Shown here in pieces: positions 36,133 to 44,905 of a stretch of DNA of 64,000 bases (position 1 is its first letter; every line of letters begins with the position of its first letter). A model generated the notes under the pieces. It was not told where the DNA came from. It was given only the letters and a program-made list of their open reading frames with translations, and searched no databases. Origin of the DNA: Rheinheimera sp. SA_1 (GTDB lineage: Bacteria > Pseudomonadota > Gammaproteobacteria > Enterobacterales > Alteromonadaceae); contig NZ_LXWK01000011.1 of the NCBI RefSeq assembly GCF_001669775.1, forward strand, positions 310,001-374,000, given 5' to 3'. The position numbers and the translations under genes are program-made.

Positions 36133-36138
36133 TATAAT
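36133..36138 (+). promoter_or_regulatory. Candidate -10 element of ppa
   Basis: A perfect TATAAT at 36133-36138, about 42 bp before the ppa start. No good -35 is visible at 17 bp, so an activator or an independent weak promoter is possible. Confidence 0.5.
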
Positions 36139-36180
36139 AGGCGGCATTCAACACACCATTATCGATCTGAAGGAACTATC

Positions 36181-36711
36181 ATGAGTCTGAGTCTGGTACC
36201 AGCAGGTAAAAACCTGCCTGACGAAATTAACGTCATCATCGAAATCCCGGCCAATGCCGATCCAATCAAATATGAAGTAGACAAAGATAGCGGTACCGTG
36301 TGGGTTGACCGTTTTATGTCAACGCCAATGTTCTATCCGTGCAACTATGGTTTTGTAAACCATACGCTGAGCCTGGATGGAGATCCGGTCGACGTGTTAG
36401 TACCAACGCCATATCCGTTAGTACCAGGTGCGGTAATTCGTTGCCGTCCGGTTGCAGTGCTGAAAATGGCTGACGAAGCCGGTGAAGATGCCAAAGTTCT
36501 GGCCGTACCAATCAGCAAACTGACCAAAATCTACGACCACATTCAAGACATCAATGACGTGCCGGAACTGTTAAAACAGCAAATCCAGCATTTCTTTGAA
36601 CGTTACAAAGAATTAGAGCCAGGTAAGTGGGTGAAAGTGATTGGCTGGGGCGACAAAGCTGATGCCAAAGCGGAAATCAGCACTTCTTATGACCGCGCCA
36701 ATAAAAAATAA
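36181..36711 (+). CDS. ppa: Inorganic pyrophosphatase
   Basis: Ppa hydrolyses pyrophosphate from biosynthetic reactions. The 176-residue soluble type I enzyme carries [36 protein letters not shown] split across the active site, with the metal-binding DGDPVDVLV signature. The final SYDRANKK matches the E. coli-like C-terminus. GAAGGAAC precedes the ATG. A strong terminator follows. Confidence 0.97.
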   Translation: MSLSLVPAGKNLPDEINVIIEIPANADPIKYEVDKDSGTVWVDRFMSTPMFYPCNYGFVNHTLSLDGDPVDVLVPTPYPLVPGAVIRCRPVAVLKMADEAGEDAKVLAVPISKLTKIYDHIQDINDVPELLKQQIQHFFERYKELEPGKWVKVIGWGDKADAKAEISTSYDRANKK

Positions 36712-36735
36712 TCCAGCTTCTTAAGCTTTGTAAAT

Positions 36736-36760
36736 AGCCCGCGACTCTGCGGGCTTTTTT
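36736..36760 (+). terminator. Terminator after ppa
   Basis: AGCCCGC (36736-36742) and GCGGGCT (36749-36755) with a 6-nt loop, followed by a T run to 36760. Confidence 0.9.
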
Positions 36761-37020
36761 ATGCCTGCGATGAATGGTCTGCCGCAATTAACTGATTGAG
36801 ATTGAGTTTTCTGCGGTGAAGTGCAACTGGTCATTTCCATCCGTCACTAACATCAGGTGTTTGCATCGTCCCCAGCCGTTATCCTGTAACAGAAACAAAC
36901 ATCAGAAAATCGTTATAGGACCTTCTTTATATTAGATTTTTTTTACCGTTCACCGCTTTAGTTGCAGCATTGTGGGCATTTGCTGACTATACTGAACTTC
37001 GATTTCAAAAAATCAGTTAC
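36761..37020. other. Non-coding spacer before the ERIC-like repeats
   Basis: About 260 bp with no credible reading frame. A T-rich stretch lies near 36926-36960. I see no recognisable RNA gene or repeat here apart from the boundary with the repeat pair. Confidence 0.5.
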
Positions 37021-37145
37021 ATACCCAAAATCATTGGAGATTCGGGTAGGCGACGAGAAAGCGAAGCCTCAGGAACATAGCTGTCTATGTGACTGGGGTG
37101 AGAGAGCGAAGGCAACAACCCCGATTCTTCGAGGATGACGGGTAT
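37021..37145. repeat. ERIC/IRU-like element, copy 1 (125 bp)
   Basis: It begins ATACCC and ends GGGTAT, with imperfect terminal inverted repeats of about 25 bp. The central part contains CTATGTGACTGGGGTGAG, which matches the conserved ERIC core GTGACTGGGGTGAG. The centre folds as ACATAG-CTGT-CTATGT. The left half of the central palindrome has diverged in this copy (CCTCAGGA). Confidence 0.82.
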
Positions 37146-37270
37146 ATACCCAAAATCATTGGAGATTCGGGTAGGCGACGAGAAAGCGAAGCCCCAGTCA
37201 CATAGCTGTCTATGTGACTGGGGTGAGAGAGCGAAGGCAACAACCCCGAATCTTCGAGGATGACGGGTAT
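37146..37270. repeat. ERIC/IRU-like element, copy 2 (125 bp), head-to-tail
   Basis: This follows copy 1 directly with period 125. The central palindrome is perfect over 14-bp arms (CCCCAGTCACATAG and its complement around CTGT). Its end lies 45 bp before the chemoreceptor start codon, so it is probably in the leader or promoter of that gene. The receptor frame is open back into this copy, but the true start is most likely outside it. Confidence 0.85.
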
Positions 37271-37315
37271 AAACAAATCATTCCGAATTTGTTCAAATTA
37301 CAGGGGTACGCGTGT

Positions 37316-38935
37316 ATGGAATTTTTGCAACGCCTTTCGATTGCGAAAAAAGTTTATTTAATCCCCTTCATCGGTACGATCAGCTTTATTGTCTACCTGG
37401 TGTTGGCAACAGTAACAGCCCTCAACAACGTCAAAACTCTTGAAAGTACAAGAGATATTCAATTCCCAGTGTTACAGGCAGCCGAAAGTGGCTTGGTCGC
37501 TTTAGAGCGGGTGAAAGAATCCCTCGCCAGCGCTGTGACCACGGGCGATGAAGAAGCGTTAAAAATTTCTGATGGTTTCTCCCAACAGCTGAAAAAACAA
37601 CTGAACCAGGTTAGCCAGTTGGATGCCGCACTGCGCGAGGAAATCAGCCCGATCCTGTCGTCTTTTGATGATTATTATTCAGTTGCATTTAAAGTCTCTG
37701 AAGAAATGGTCAGCAATACCGCCGACATGGCGACCATTGGCGAACGTTCTCAAAAAATGAATGCAGACTATGACAACACGGTCAAAAAGTTATCGCAATT
37801 CCGTGACGTACAGTTGAAGCATTTCACCGCATCTATCGACGACGCCAATCAACAAGCCAGCACCTTAATTACTGTGGGTATTGTGATGGGCGTGTTTACC
37901 ACTTTTGTGTTGTTCATTACCGCAGTGCTGGTGGTTGGTGGTATCAAATCCAGCTTGCTAAGCATCATTAACTCTCTCAAAGACCTGGCAAAAGAAGATG
38001 GCGATCTGACCGTCCGTATTCAAACCAAATCCAAAGATGAACTTGGTGATTTGGCGTTCTGGTTTAACTCTTTTATGGAAAAACTGCAGGGTGTGGTGAA
38101 AGAAATCGTCAATACCGCGCTGCCGCTGTCGTCTTTGGCCAAAGATTTACATCAGCTCACCGATGACACCAACAAAACCATCGCCGTACAACGGCAGGCC
38201 GCTGACAAAGCCAAATTTGCTGTCGATGATATGAGTAGCAGTGTGATCGCTGAAGCCAGCAGTGCCAATGAAGCTTCATCGGCTGCCAATGATTCCAACA
38301 ATGCCGCCGATCGTGGCCAGCAAACGGTTGGTGTGACGGTGAATAATATTCGCCAGCTTGCCGCCAACGTACAGGAAGCGTCGGATGTGATCCTGAAGCT
38401 GGAAACCGATGCCAACCAGGTTGGTGCGGTACTGGATGTGATTAAAGGTATTGCCGAACAGACTAACTTATTGGCACTAAACGCAGCGATAGAAGCTGCC
38501 CGTGCTGGTGAACAAGGCCGTGGTTTTGCGGTAGTGGCCGATGAAGTGCGGACGTTGGCGTCACGCACCCAGAAATCAACCGAAGAAATTCAGAAAACCA
38601 TCGAGCAACTGCAATCCGCCGCTCGCTCCGCAGTGCAAAAGATGCAACAAAGTACGGTGCAGGCTGAGCAAAGCGTAAATTCAGCCAATCAGGCCGGTGA
38701 ATCACTACAAGTGATCACCACCAGTATTCGGCGTATTCGTGAGATGAATCAACACATTGCGTCGGCGACCGAAGAGCAGCAAGTCATGGCGAATACCATC
38801 GTCAATCACGTGGTGGATATCGTGAAACATACTGAACACAGCTCGCAAAGCGCCGGCAATATTGCTAAAGCTTCGCGGGAACTGGCGAACTTGGCCCAAA
38901 ATCTGGAAAATATCGCCCGTTTGTTCCGGGTGTAA
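37316..38935 (+). CDS. Methyl-accepting chemotaxis protein
   Basis: 539 residues. Two transmembrane segments (about 17-37 and 186-211) bracket a periplasmic helical domain of about 150 residues with no recognised sensor fold. A HAMP domain follows ([23 protein letters not shown]), then a long cytoplasmic coiled coil. The signalling tip is [37 protein letters not shown]. The protein ends without a CheR/CheB-binding pentapeptide. ATG 37316 has AGGGG upstream; 34 more in-frame codons reach into the ERIC-like repeat but lack conservation value. The ligand is unknown. Confidence 0.92.
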   Translation: MEFLQRLSIAKKVYLIPFIGTISFIVYLVLATVTALNNVKTLESTRDIQFPVLQAAESGLVALERVKESLASAVTTGDEEALKISDGFSQQLKKQLNQVSQLDAALREEISPILSSFDDYYSVAFKVSEEMVSNTADMATIGERSQKMNADYDNTVKKLSQFRDVQLKHFTASIDDANQQASTLITVGIVMGVFTTFVLFITAVLVVGGIKSSLLSIINSLKDLAKEDGDLTVRIQTKSKDELGDLAFWFNSFMEKLQGVVKEIVNTALPLSSLAKDLHQLTDDTNKTIAVQRQAADKAKFAVDDMSSSVIAEASSANEASSAANDSNNAADRGQQTVGVTVNNIRQLAANVQEASDVILKLETDANQVGAVLDVIKGIAEQTNLLALNAAIEAARAGEQGRGFAVVADEVRTLASRTQKSTEEIQKTIEQLQSAARSAVQKMQQSTVQAEQSVNSANQAGESLQVITTSIRRIREMNQHIASATEEQQVMANTIVNHVVDIVKHTEHSSQSAGNIAKASRELANLAQNLENIARLFRV

Positions 38936-39020
38936 CCTCAGGCAGAGTGCAGGCTAATGCCTGCACTTTTAACTGAGTTCGAAGTTGATACCAGTATGAG
39001 CAACAGTACATATTGAACAC

Positions 39021-39053
39021 ATCAAAAAGCCGCGAAATTCGCGGCTTTTTGAT
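39021..39053. terminator. Bidirectional terminator between MCP and EAL genes
   Basis: Arms ATCAAAAAGCCGCGAA (39021-39036) and its complement (39038-39053) flank a single central base; in practice the loop is AT-rich. A and T runs on both sides suit convergent use. Confidence 0.85.
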
Positions 39054-39072
39054 GTTCGTTTGACAGCTAAGA

Positions 39073-41295
39073 TTAGGTTTTATTTGCTCTTAAGAACTCC
39101 AGCAATGCCGCAGTAGGCATTGGCTTGGCATATAAGAAGCCTTGCACTTCTTCACAACCCATCGCTCTGACGACTTCAGCCTGTTCCGCTGTTTCAATGC
39201 CCTCAGCGATAGTTGCCAATCCAAGCTTTTTGCCCAGATTGATAATCGTCTCAGCAATCACAGTCCCATTTGGTTCACCAAGGTCCCGGATAAAAGCACG
39301 ATCCACCTTGATACGATCAAGCGGCAATTGTTGCAGGTAACTTAAGCTGGAAAAACCAATGCCAAAGTCGTCTATGGCGACTTTAATGCCATAACCTTTT
39401 AGTCGGTTTAACGCATCAATCACCATTTTCGGCTCGTCCATCACCACAGATTCGGTGATTTCAAGTTCCAACAATTCCGGCGCTACCCCAAAACGTTCAA
39501 TACAATCAATCACTGACTGTACAAACAACGGATTTCTAAATTGTGGCATCGACACATTCACCGCAATGCGCAAATTCATCAGGCCATGCGACTGCAGCAA
39601 TTTAATCTGCTGACAGGCCTGTTGAATCACCCAGGCACCTATTTCGACAATCAGCCCGGAATATTCGGCAAGCGGAATAAACACCGCCGGTGAAATAAAA
39701 CCGCCTTGCTCGGTTGGCCAACGCAATAACGCTTCCATCCCAATGACTTTATTGGTATCCAAAGCGATTTGCGGTTGATACCACAGCTGCAATTTATCCT
39801 GACTGAAATCCTGGCGCAGCGTGCGTAACAAGGCTAAGCGCCCCGCCATCTGCTCTTCCATTTCGGAACTGTAAAACTCGTAGTTTTGCGACAGGTTTTT
39901 CTTGGCGCGGTTTAGCGCAATATACACCTGTTTCAAAATGCCAAGGCCTTGTTTAGCGGTATCGACTAACCGACAAAAACCAAAGGTGGCGTTGATCTGC
40001 AGTGCATGTTCAGACGCCTGAAACGGTTGCACAAATACCGCACTTAACGAGGACGGTGTTAACAAACTTTCCGGCCCAATCAAGCCAAACACATCTGCGC
40101 CAATTCGGGCTATTTGTGCAACATCGCCAAATTGCTCAACCAACCGCCGGGTCACGGCAATCAGCAATTCATTGCCAACTTCCTGTCCCAGACCATCGTT
40201 TACATCGGAGAAGTGATCGATATCGATGAGCACAGCAACCGTATTGCCCGGATCAAGCCGACGGGTTTCCTGCAGTAACTGCGTGAATTCGTTACGATTT
40301 GGTGTTTTGGTTAATGGGTCAATATAAGCAGCGTGTTTTAACTGCTGGAATAGCGTGACATTTTCATAACCGATTGAAATATTACTTAAAAACACTTCAA
40401 TCAGTTGACGGTCAAAATCTTCAATCGGCCTGTTGGTTTCAATGTAAACCGCTGCGCTGTGCTCAGCATTACCAAGATACAACACCGTATCAAAACCAGT
40501 AAAAATATGCCGGCGTTGCTGCAGGCATTGCAAAATTTGTTGGATAATGCGTGGGTTATTCAGACGCTCTAATTTGCACTTAATAAAGGGCGCGTAATGC
40601 CCGGCAGCGCCAAGCACATAAACATTGTCACTTGCGGATCCGTCATCTTCAATTTGCGCGCACAATACACCTTCAGCATGTAGGCCAATCAGCGACGAAA
40701 TCTGAGTGACTACACCTTCCGAAAATTCATGCAGTGAGTGTTGCTCAAGTAAATTTGCACCGGCGTTAATGATTTTCTGTAAACCCAACCGGTTTTGATT
40801 GATGGTGCGAATTTGCTGATAAGAACGAATCGACGAAATGATGGATGTTACTAATTTACTGCGGGTTAACTCGGTTTTAGTCTTGTAGTCGTTGATGTCG
40901 TATTCTTTGATGACACTTTCTTCCGGGGCGTACCCTGGCTGACCGGTCCGCAACACAATCCGGACTTCGTCCATCCCGAGTTGTTCGCGGATTTGTTGCA
41001 CAACCAGCAACCCAGCGTCGTCAGATTCCATCACGACATCAAGCAAAATAACCGCGATATTTTGATTTTTCTTCAAAAAATCAATAGCGTCTTTTCCGGA
41101 ATAACAATGATGAAAAACAAGTTTCCGCCCAAGAACCAATAAGTCGCTTAACGCCAGACGAGTGACGGTATGGATTTCTTCATCATCGTCTACAATCAGC
41201 AAGTGCCATTCGCCGGTCACTTGCAGTACTTGAGGCTCCGGCGCATCGTCTTCTGCGAGGAACAGAAACTCTTCATCTGTTACTTTTGACACCAT
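39073..41295 (-). CDS. Response regulator REC-DUF3369-GGDEF(degenerate)-EAL, predicted c-di-GMP phosphodiesterase
   Basis: 740 residues. The REC domain (about 30-150) has acidic residues IVDDD at 35-38 and phospho-acceptor Asp86 (VILLDVVME). A DUF3369-type sensor region spans about 165-320. The GGDEF domain (330-470) is degenerate: RIGADVF replaces the GGDEF signature, so cyclase activity is unlikely. The EAL domain (490-735) looks intact: MEALLRW, NVSMPQF, ELEITES, DDFGIGFSSLSYLQQLPLDRIKVDR, AEGIET. It probably lowers c-di-GMP in response to phosphorylation and thus affects motility or attachment. The partner kinase is not adjacent; the chemoreceptor gene is convergent. Confidence 0.9.
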   Translation of the reverse strand: MVSKVTDEEFLFLAEDDAPEPQVLQVTGEWHLLIVDDDEEIHTVTRLALSDLLVLGRKLVFHHCYSGKDAIDFLKKNQNIAVILLDVVMESDDAGLLVVQQIREQLGMDEVRIVLRTGQPGYAPEESVIKEYDINDYKTKTELTRSKLVTSIISSIRSYQQIRTINQNRLGLQKIINAGANLLEQHSLHEFSEGVVTQISSLIGLHAEGVLCAQIEDDGSASDNVYVLGAAGHYAPFIKCKLERLNNPRIIQQILQCLQQRRHIFTGFDTVLYLGNAEHSAAVYIETNRPIEDFDRQLIEVFLSNISIGYENVTLFQQLKHAAYIDPLTKTPNRNEFTQLLQETRRLDPGNTVAVLIDIDHFSDVNDGLGQEVGNELLIAVTRRLVEQFGDVAQIARIGADVFGLIGPESLLTPSSLSAVFVQPFQASEHALQINATFGFCRLVDTAKQGLGILKQVYIALNRAKKNLSQNYEFYSSEMEEQMAGRLALLRTLRQDFSQDKLQLWYQPQIALDTNKVIGMEALLRWPTEQGGFISPAVFIPLAEYSGLIVEIGAWVIQQACQQIKLLQSHGLMNLRIAVNVSMPQFRNPLFVQSVIDCIERFGVAPELLELEITESVVMDEPKMVIDALNRLKGYGIKVAIDDFGIGFSSLSYLQQLPLDRIKVDRAFIRDLGEPNGTVIAETIINLGKKLGLATIAEGIETAEQAEVVRAMGCEEVQGFLYAKPMPTAALLEFLRANKT

Positions 41296-41616
41296 GTTAC
41301 GACCTTATCCATTGAGTCCTGCTGATTGGCGCAATACCGAATCGGGTGAATGACTGGATCCCTCCTGTGGCGGCGCCACACTTATCCCTATCTATCGCCA
41401 CATCAGCTTGTTGCCTGACTTATTACACTATACGCTTAACTAAAAAATGCAATCATTTTGTCGAAACTCAGGCCGGAAGCAGTCGGCGAAAATCATCGGT
41501 CAATTGATCTTTAATCGCCGTTCCTAAGTGCACAAAATAACTGTTTGCTGCAGTTTTGCTGACGAGCGCCGATATCTGCGATAAGCTTGAATTTACCGAT
41601 TACAGGGCACAACTAT
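41296..41616. other. Divergent spacer between EAL regulator and TIGR03899-like gene
   Basis: 321 bp without a credible gene. It should hold promoters for both flanking genes. A short hairpin TGTGGC/GCCACA lies near 41374-41388. No strong -35/-10 pairs were picked out. Confidence 0.45.
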
Positions 41617-42543
41617 ATGAGCAAAGTTCAGACTTTGTCCGGACAACAACGCTTGCGCCAGTTAGCAAAACGGCAACTGGGCAGCGATTTGGCATCAAAC
41701 AAGGTGCAAACGACCACAGTAGCGCCACAGGCAGTGGATGCCGTGGCCAATGGCAGCTTCAACGATAAGCATCAAATGCTGAGTTCCCGCGCCGGCATTC
41801 CGCTTTCCGATCCAATGTACACAGAGCTCACGCTTGCGGATCGCTCCGCCAGGCGTTTGCAAATGCGTTTAGAACAACAACAGCAGAATCTGGAACTTGT
41901 GATCACGCTCGCGTTAAATTACTGCACAGAGCAAATCACCTCACAGGATGTGGATCCGGATTGGTTCCAGTTTTATTGTGAATTGGTGCAAAACATCTCA
42001 ACCCATAGCATGCAGAAGTTATGGGCAAAAATACTGGCCGGTGAAATAAGTAACCCCGGAAGCTTTTCGCTAAAAACCTTACATCTGTTAAAACAGATGA
42101 GTTACAAAGATGCAGTATCGCTGCAGCTGGCATCTTCACTCAGTTGTCGTATCCGTAGTCAGGAACCAGCGCATATTTACTTTGGTTATGTGCAGCAGGG
42201 ATCAGTCTGGCGTTGGCTGGCAGGGAAAAGCCGCGGTATGCTGAATTTGAGTCAGTTTGGTTTAAGTTATCCGCAAATTCTCAATCTGATTGATTTGGGA
42301 TTGATCCATCAGGCGGAAATTGAAAGTGGTGAGCTGAATAAAAACCAGTTGCTGCAATGGTATTACCATCAGCAAATGTTACAGGGTTCCACCAAACGAC
42401 AGGGGGTCATTTTGCAGTATTATAAATTTACCAGTATCGGCGCTGAACTATTGCCCCTGTTAAGTGGCCAGGCCAACCCAGCTTATTGGCAAGCTTTGCA
42501 GACCTTATTGTCAGATGTCATCAGCTTTGATCCAACGCCTTAA
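41617..42543 (+). CDS. TIGR03899-like conserved protein of unknown function
   Basis: 308 residues, soluble, no signal peptide or membrane segment. It starts MSKVQTLSGQQRLRQLAKRQLG, has a variable linker, then a helical region (LTLADRSARRLQMRLEQQQQNLELVITLAL, VDPDWFQFYCELVQNISTHSMQKLWAKILAGEISNPGSFS). The latter resembles the DUF2806/TIGR03899 core, in which a helical block ends in a LWAKILAGE motif. The family assignment is from memory of that pattern. ATG 41617 has a weak CAGGG site. The last 23 bp overlap the convergent hybrid-sensor gene and lie in a 45-bp tandem duplication. Confidence 0.65.
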   Translation: MSKVQTLSGQQRLRQLAKRQLGSDLASNKVQTTTVAPQAVDAVANGSFNDKHQMLSSRAGIPLSDPMYTELTLADRSARRLQMRLEQQQQNLELVITLALNYCTEQITSQDVDPDWFQFYCELVQNISTHSMQKLWAKILAGEISNPGSFSLKTLHLLKQMSYKDAVSLQLASSLSCRIRSQEPAHIYFGYVQQGSVWRWLAGKSRGMLNLSQFGLSYPQILNLIDLGLIHQAEIESGELNKNQLLQWYYHQQMLQGSTKRQGVILQYYKFTSIGAELLPLLSGQANPAYWQALQTLLSDVISFDPTP

Positions 42544-44788
42544 TCCGCCCGAGAATATGGGCAATTTTCTGTGTATCCAACGCCTTAATCCGCCCGAGAA
42601 TATGGGCAATTTTCTGTGTATCCAACGGCTTAATAAGCACATCATCCATACCTGCGAGGCGGAAACTGGCAATTTCGTCCGGTAGTGCATGTGCAGTAAA
42701 AGCTAAAATGACGGTTTGCTGGTGATGACGTAATTGCCTGATTTGTTTGGTCACTTCGGTGCCAGGTAAATCCGGCAGCTGAATATCCATCAGGATCAGT
42801 TGGTAACGATGATGGGTAGCCATTTTAATCGCTTCATCACCCGTCATCGCAATATCAATGCTCAACCCTTCTAAGGCCAGCACGGCCCGCACATAACTCA
42901 AATTTGTCAGATTGTCGTCGACCACCAGCAGCTGCTGCAGTGCCAGAGCTTGCGGCTGCGGTGTCGACAATTGAGCTATTAACAACGGCATGGCGCTGAT
43001 CGGACAGGACAGCAGCGCCTGCCAGCGGACAACAGCGGCTGGATTTGCAAATGCCTGAACCTGAAAACGTTGTTGCAGCGCATTTAGCTCCGCAATGGGG
43101 ATACATAACTGCGCGGGTTGGTCCGGCAATACCAGCACCAATAAATCAACCAGCCGTCGTTGTAGCGTTTCGTTCAATTGAGCGTAAGTTTGACAACAAT
43201 GTACCTGTTCACCGAGGGCGGCCAAACCCTGTTTCGCCAATGGCAAGCGGCATTCTTTTTCATCCACCAGCAAAATCGACTGGAACCGCTTCGTCGTATT
43301 GGTTTTTTGCCATGACACCGGCATTGATATTTCAAGCTGTGTACCAACATCATCAATCGAAGCAATATGTAGCTGAGCTTGCAGCTGCTGTAAAATACAA
43401 CGGCTAACTTCGGCTTCCAGATCATCCGGCAGCATTTTGTCAACACCTGTGGCCAACACCTGACGCCAACGTGCCGGAAAGCTACGACCTACAAATTTAA
43501 TGTTCACTTTCAACATTTTATGCGGCAGTTCAATGAGCCGGTAACTGACAATAATTTCCGGCTCCGTCGCCAACCTTCGACACATAGTTGCAAGTAATCC
43601 TAGAAGATGCGCCAACAACTTCGGGTCAAGATTTACTTTAAAAGCATAAGCTTGTGGGTCTTCTTCGAATAAAAACTGATAACGGGAGTCGGAGTCCTGC
43701 AGGTAATCGGTATAACAGAGCAACATCCAGTCGGGTAAAAATAACGCATCCGGTTGCAGCATAAAATCGGTATCGTTAAGTCTGGTATACAACGCCAACA
43801 ACTGCAGCTGCCGAATTAACAATGCGGGGGCCTGTCGTTCAGCATTTGCGGCTAATTGCTGCCAATAATCCAGTTGCTGCGACGACACCTGGAGCTGTGA
43901 TAAGGCCTGCTGTTGTTTGGCAGAAAGTTGTGACGTTGTTTGCTGACTCAACAGCAACTGACTTTCAAGTTGGTTCAGCTTTGTCTGAAATTGCTGCGAC
44001 AAGACCTCTGTCTGTTGCCGGAATTGCTGCTTTTTTTCCTGCCATGCTGCTTGTAATGGTTTAAAGCTGGGATCGGTGTCTGCACTACCGGCACTTGCCT
44101 CATTGTCTGCACTGAGTTGCCGGGAAAACTGTTCAAGTTGCGCCCGCTGACGAGCAGTCAACTGCCTGATACTTAGCCAGACCAGCCAGACTGCAAGAGC
44201 CAGCAACAGGTACAATGGCGACAATACTGTCAGTGCAGGCGTTGGCGCATCATCTAACAATACCAGCAAATAACCAAGTTGCCGCGACGATACCGCAGGT
44301 GCCGGAACCAGATGACGCTCAGGTAATAGGCTATTGGGCTCAGTGTGCTCTGCGGGAACAGAATTAAGCGCTGACTGCGCGGTCAAAGCACGATCCGCCC
44401 AGATGGGGGTAGATATTAATTGCGCACCGGCATCACTGAAAGCGGCTTGTTCTGAGTCTAACGACTGTGCTGCTTGTTCCAACCAGCGCTCTGCTTTACT
44501 GGTGCTGGCAAACATCCGCTGAGACTGATCAAACACCGCCATCGCCCGAATAGGCAGCGCACTATGTTGTTGCAGCGCATGCAGGGTAATTTCCAGCGCT
44601 GCGGGCTGCTTTTGTTGCAATGGCTGAATCGACAATAACGATGCGCTATTGTTTAGCAACTGAATTTGCAACATTGTCTGCTGCTGTTGCCATTGCTGTA
44701 ACAGCCAGCCACTGCCAAGAATTGCTGCGGCTATTGCGGCGATAAGCAGCTGCAGCGGCCAAAAAGTGCGCGAAAAAAGTTGCTTCAT
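42521..44788 (-). CDS. Degenerate BarA-like hybrid sensor protein with C-terminal REC domain
   Basis: 755 residues. A first membrane segment lies near 10-30 (FWPLQLLIAAIAAAILGSGWLL) and a second near 190-210 (LSPLYLLLALAVWLVWLSI), bracketing a periplasmic domain. A glutamine-rich coiled coil follows (about 215-320). I cannot find an H-box with a phospho-histidine, and the ATPase-like region (about 370-500) lacks clear N, G1 and G2 boxes. A degenerate receiver (ILLVDEKECRLPLAK) precedes an intact receiver (LLVVDDN, LILMDIQLPD, TAHAL, IKPLD). It may therefore relay or scaffold rather than autophosphorylate. ATG 44788 lacks a strong ribosome-binding site. The last 30 residues contain an exact 15-residue repeat. 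Confidence 0.75.
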   Translation of the reverse strand: MKQLFSRTFWPLQLLIAAIAAAILGSGWLLQQWQQQQTMLQIQLLNNSASLLSIQPLQQKQPAALEITLHALQQHSALPIRAMAVFDQSQRMFASTSKAERWLEQAAQSLDSEQAAFSDAGAQLISTPIWADRALTAQSALNSVPAEHTEPNSLLPERHLVPAPAVSSRQLGYLLVLLDDAPTPALTVLSPLYLLLALAVWLVWLSIRQLTARQRAQLEQFSRQLSADNEASAGSADTDPSFKPLQAAWQEKKQQFRQQTEVLSQQFQTKLNQLESQLLLSQQTTSQLSAKQQQALSQLQVSSQQLDYWQQLAANAERQAPALLIRQLQLLALYTRLNDTDFMLQPDALFLPDWMLLCYTDYLQDSDSRYQFLFEEDPQAYAFKVNLDPKLLAHLLGLLATMCRRLATEPEIIVSYRLIELPHKMLKVNIKFVGRSFPARWRQVLATGVDKMLPDDLEAEVSRCILQQLQAQLHIASIDDVGTQLEISMPVSWQKTNTTKRFQSILLVDEKECRLPLAKQGLAALGEQVHCCQTYAQLNETLQRRLVDLLVLVLPDQPAQLCIPIAELNALQQRFQVQAFANPAAVVRWQALLSCPISAMPLLIAQLSTPQPQALALQQLLVVDDNLTNLSYVRAVLALEGLSIDIAMTGDEAIKMATHHRYQLILMDIQLPDLPGTEVTKQIRQLRHHQQTVILAFTAHALPDEIASFRLAGMDDVLIKPLDTQKIAHILGRIKALDTQKIAHILGRIKALDQS
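42532..42621. repeat. Exact 45-bp tandem duplication inside overlapping gene ends
   Basis: Two identical 45-bp units (42532-42576, 42577-42621), from CCAACGCCTTAATCC to TTTTCTGTGTAT. On the minus strand they encode LDTQKIAHILGRIKA twice at the C-terminus of the hybrid sensor. The plus-strand TIGR03899-like gene ends within the first unit. A third partial match (CCAACGGCTTAAT) follows. Confidence 0.93.
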
Positions 44789-44905
44789 GCTGTAAAAAAC
44801 CAGTCCTGTCTGATGCAACACTATAATAGTGCGGTGAAGGTTCCACAAGAAAAGGCTGGCCTGACGCCATCCCCTGCGTTGTGGTTACCCCGTTTGAGAG
44901 TATCT

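Noticed and set aside
44819-44831. The 13-bp palindrome CACTATAATAGTG upstream of the hybrid sensor gene, considered as an operator over a -10.
   Set aside because: It is short and AT-rich, and no good -35 was found at a standard distance; the evidence is too weak to list as a regulatory site.
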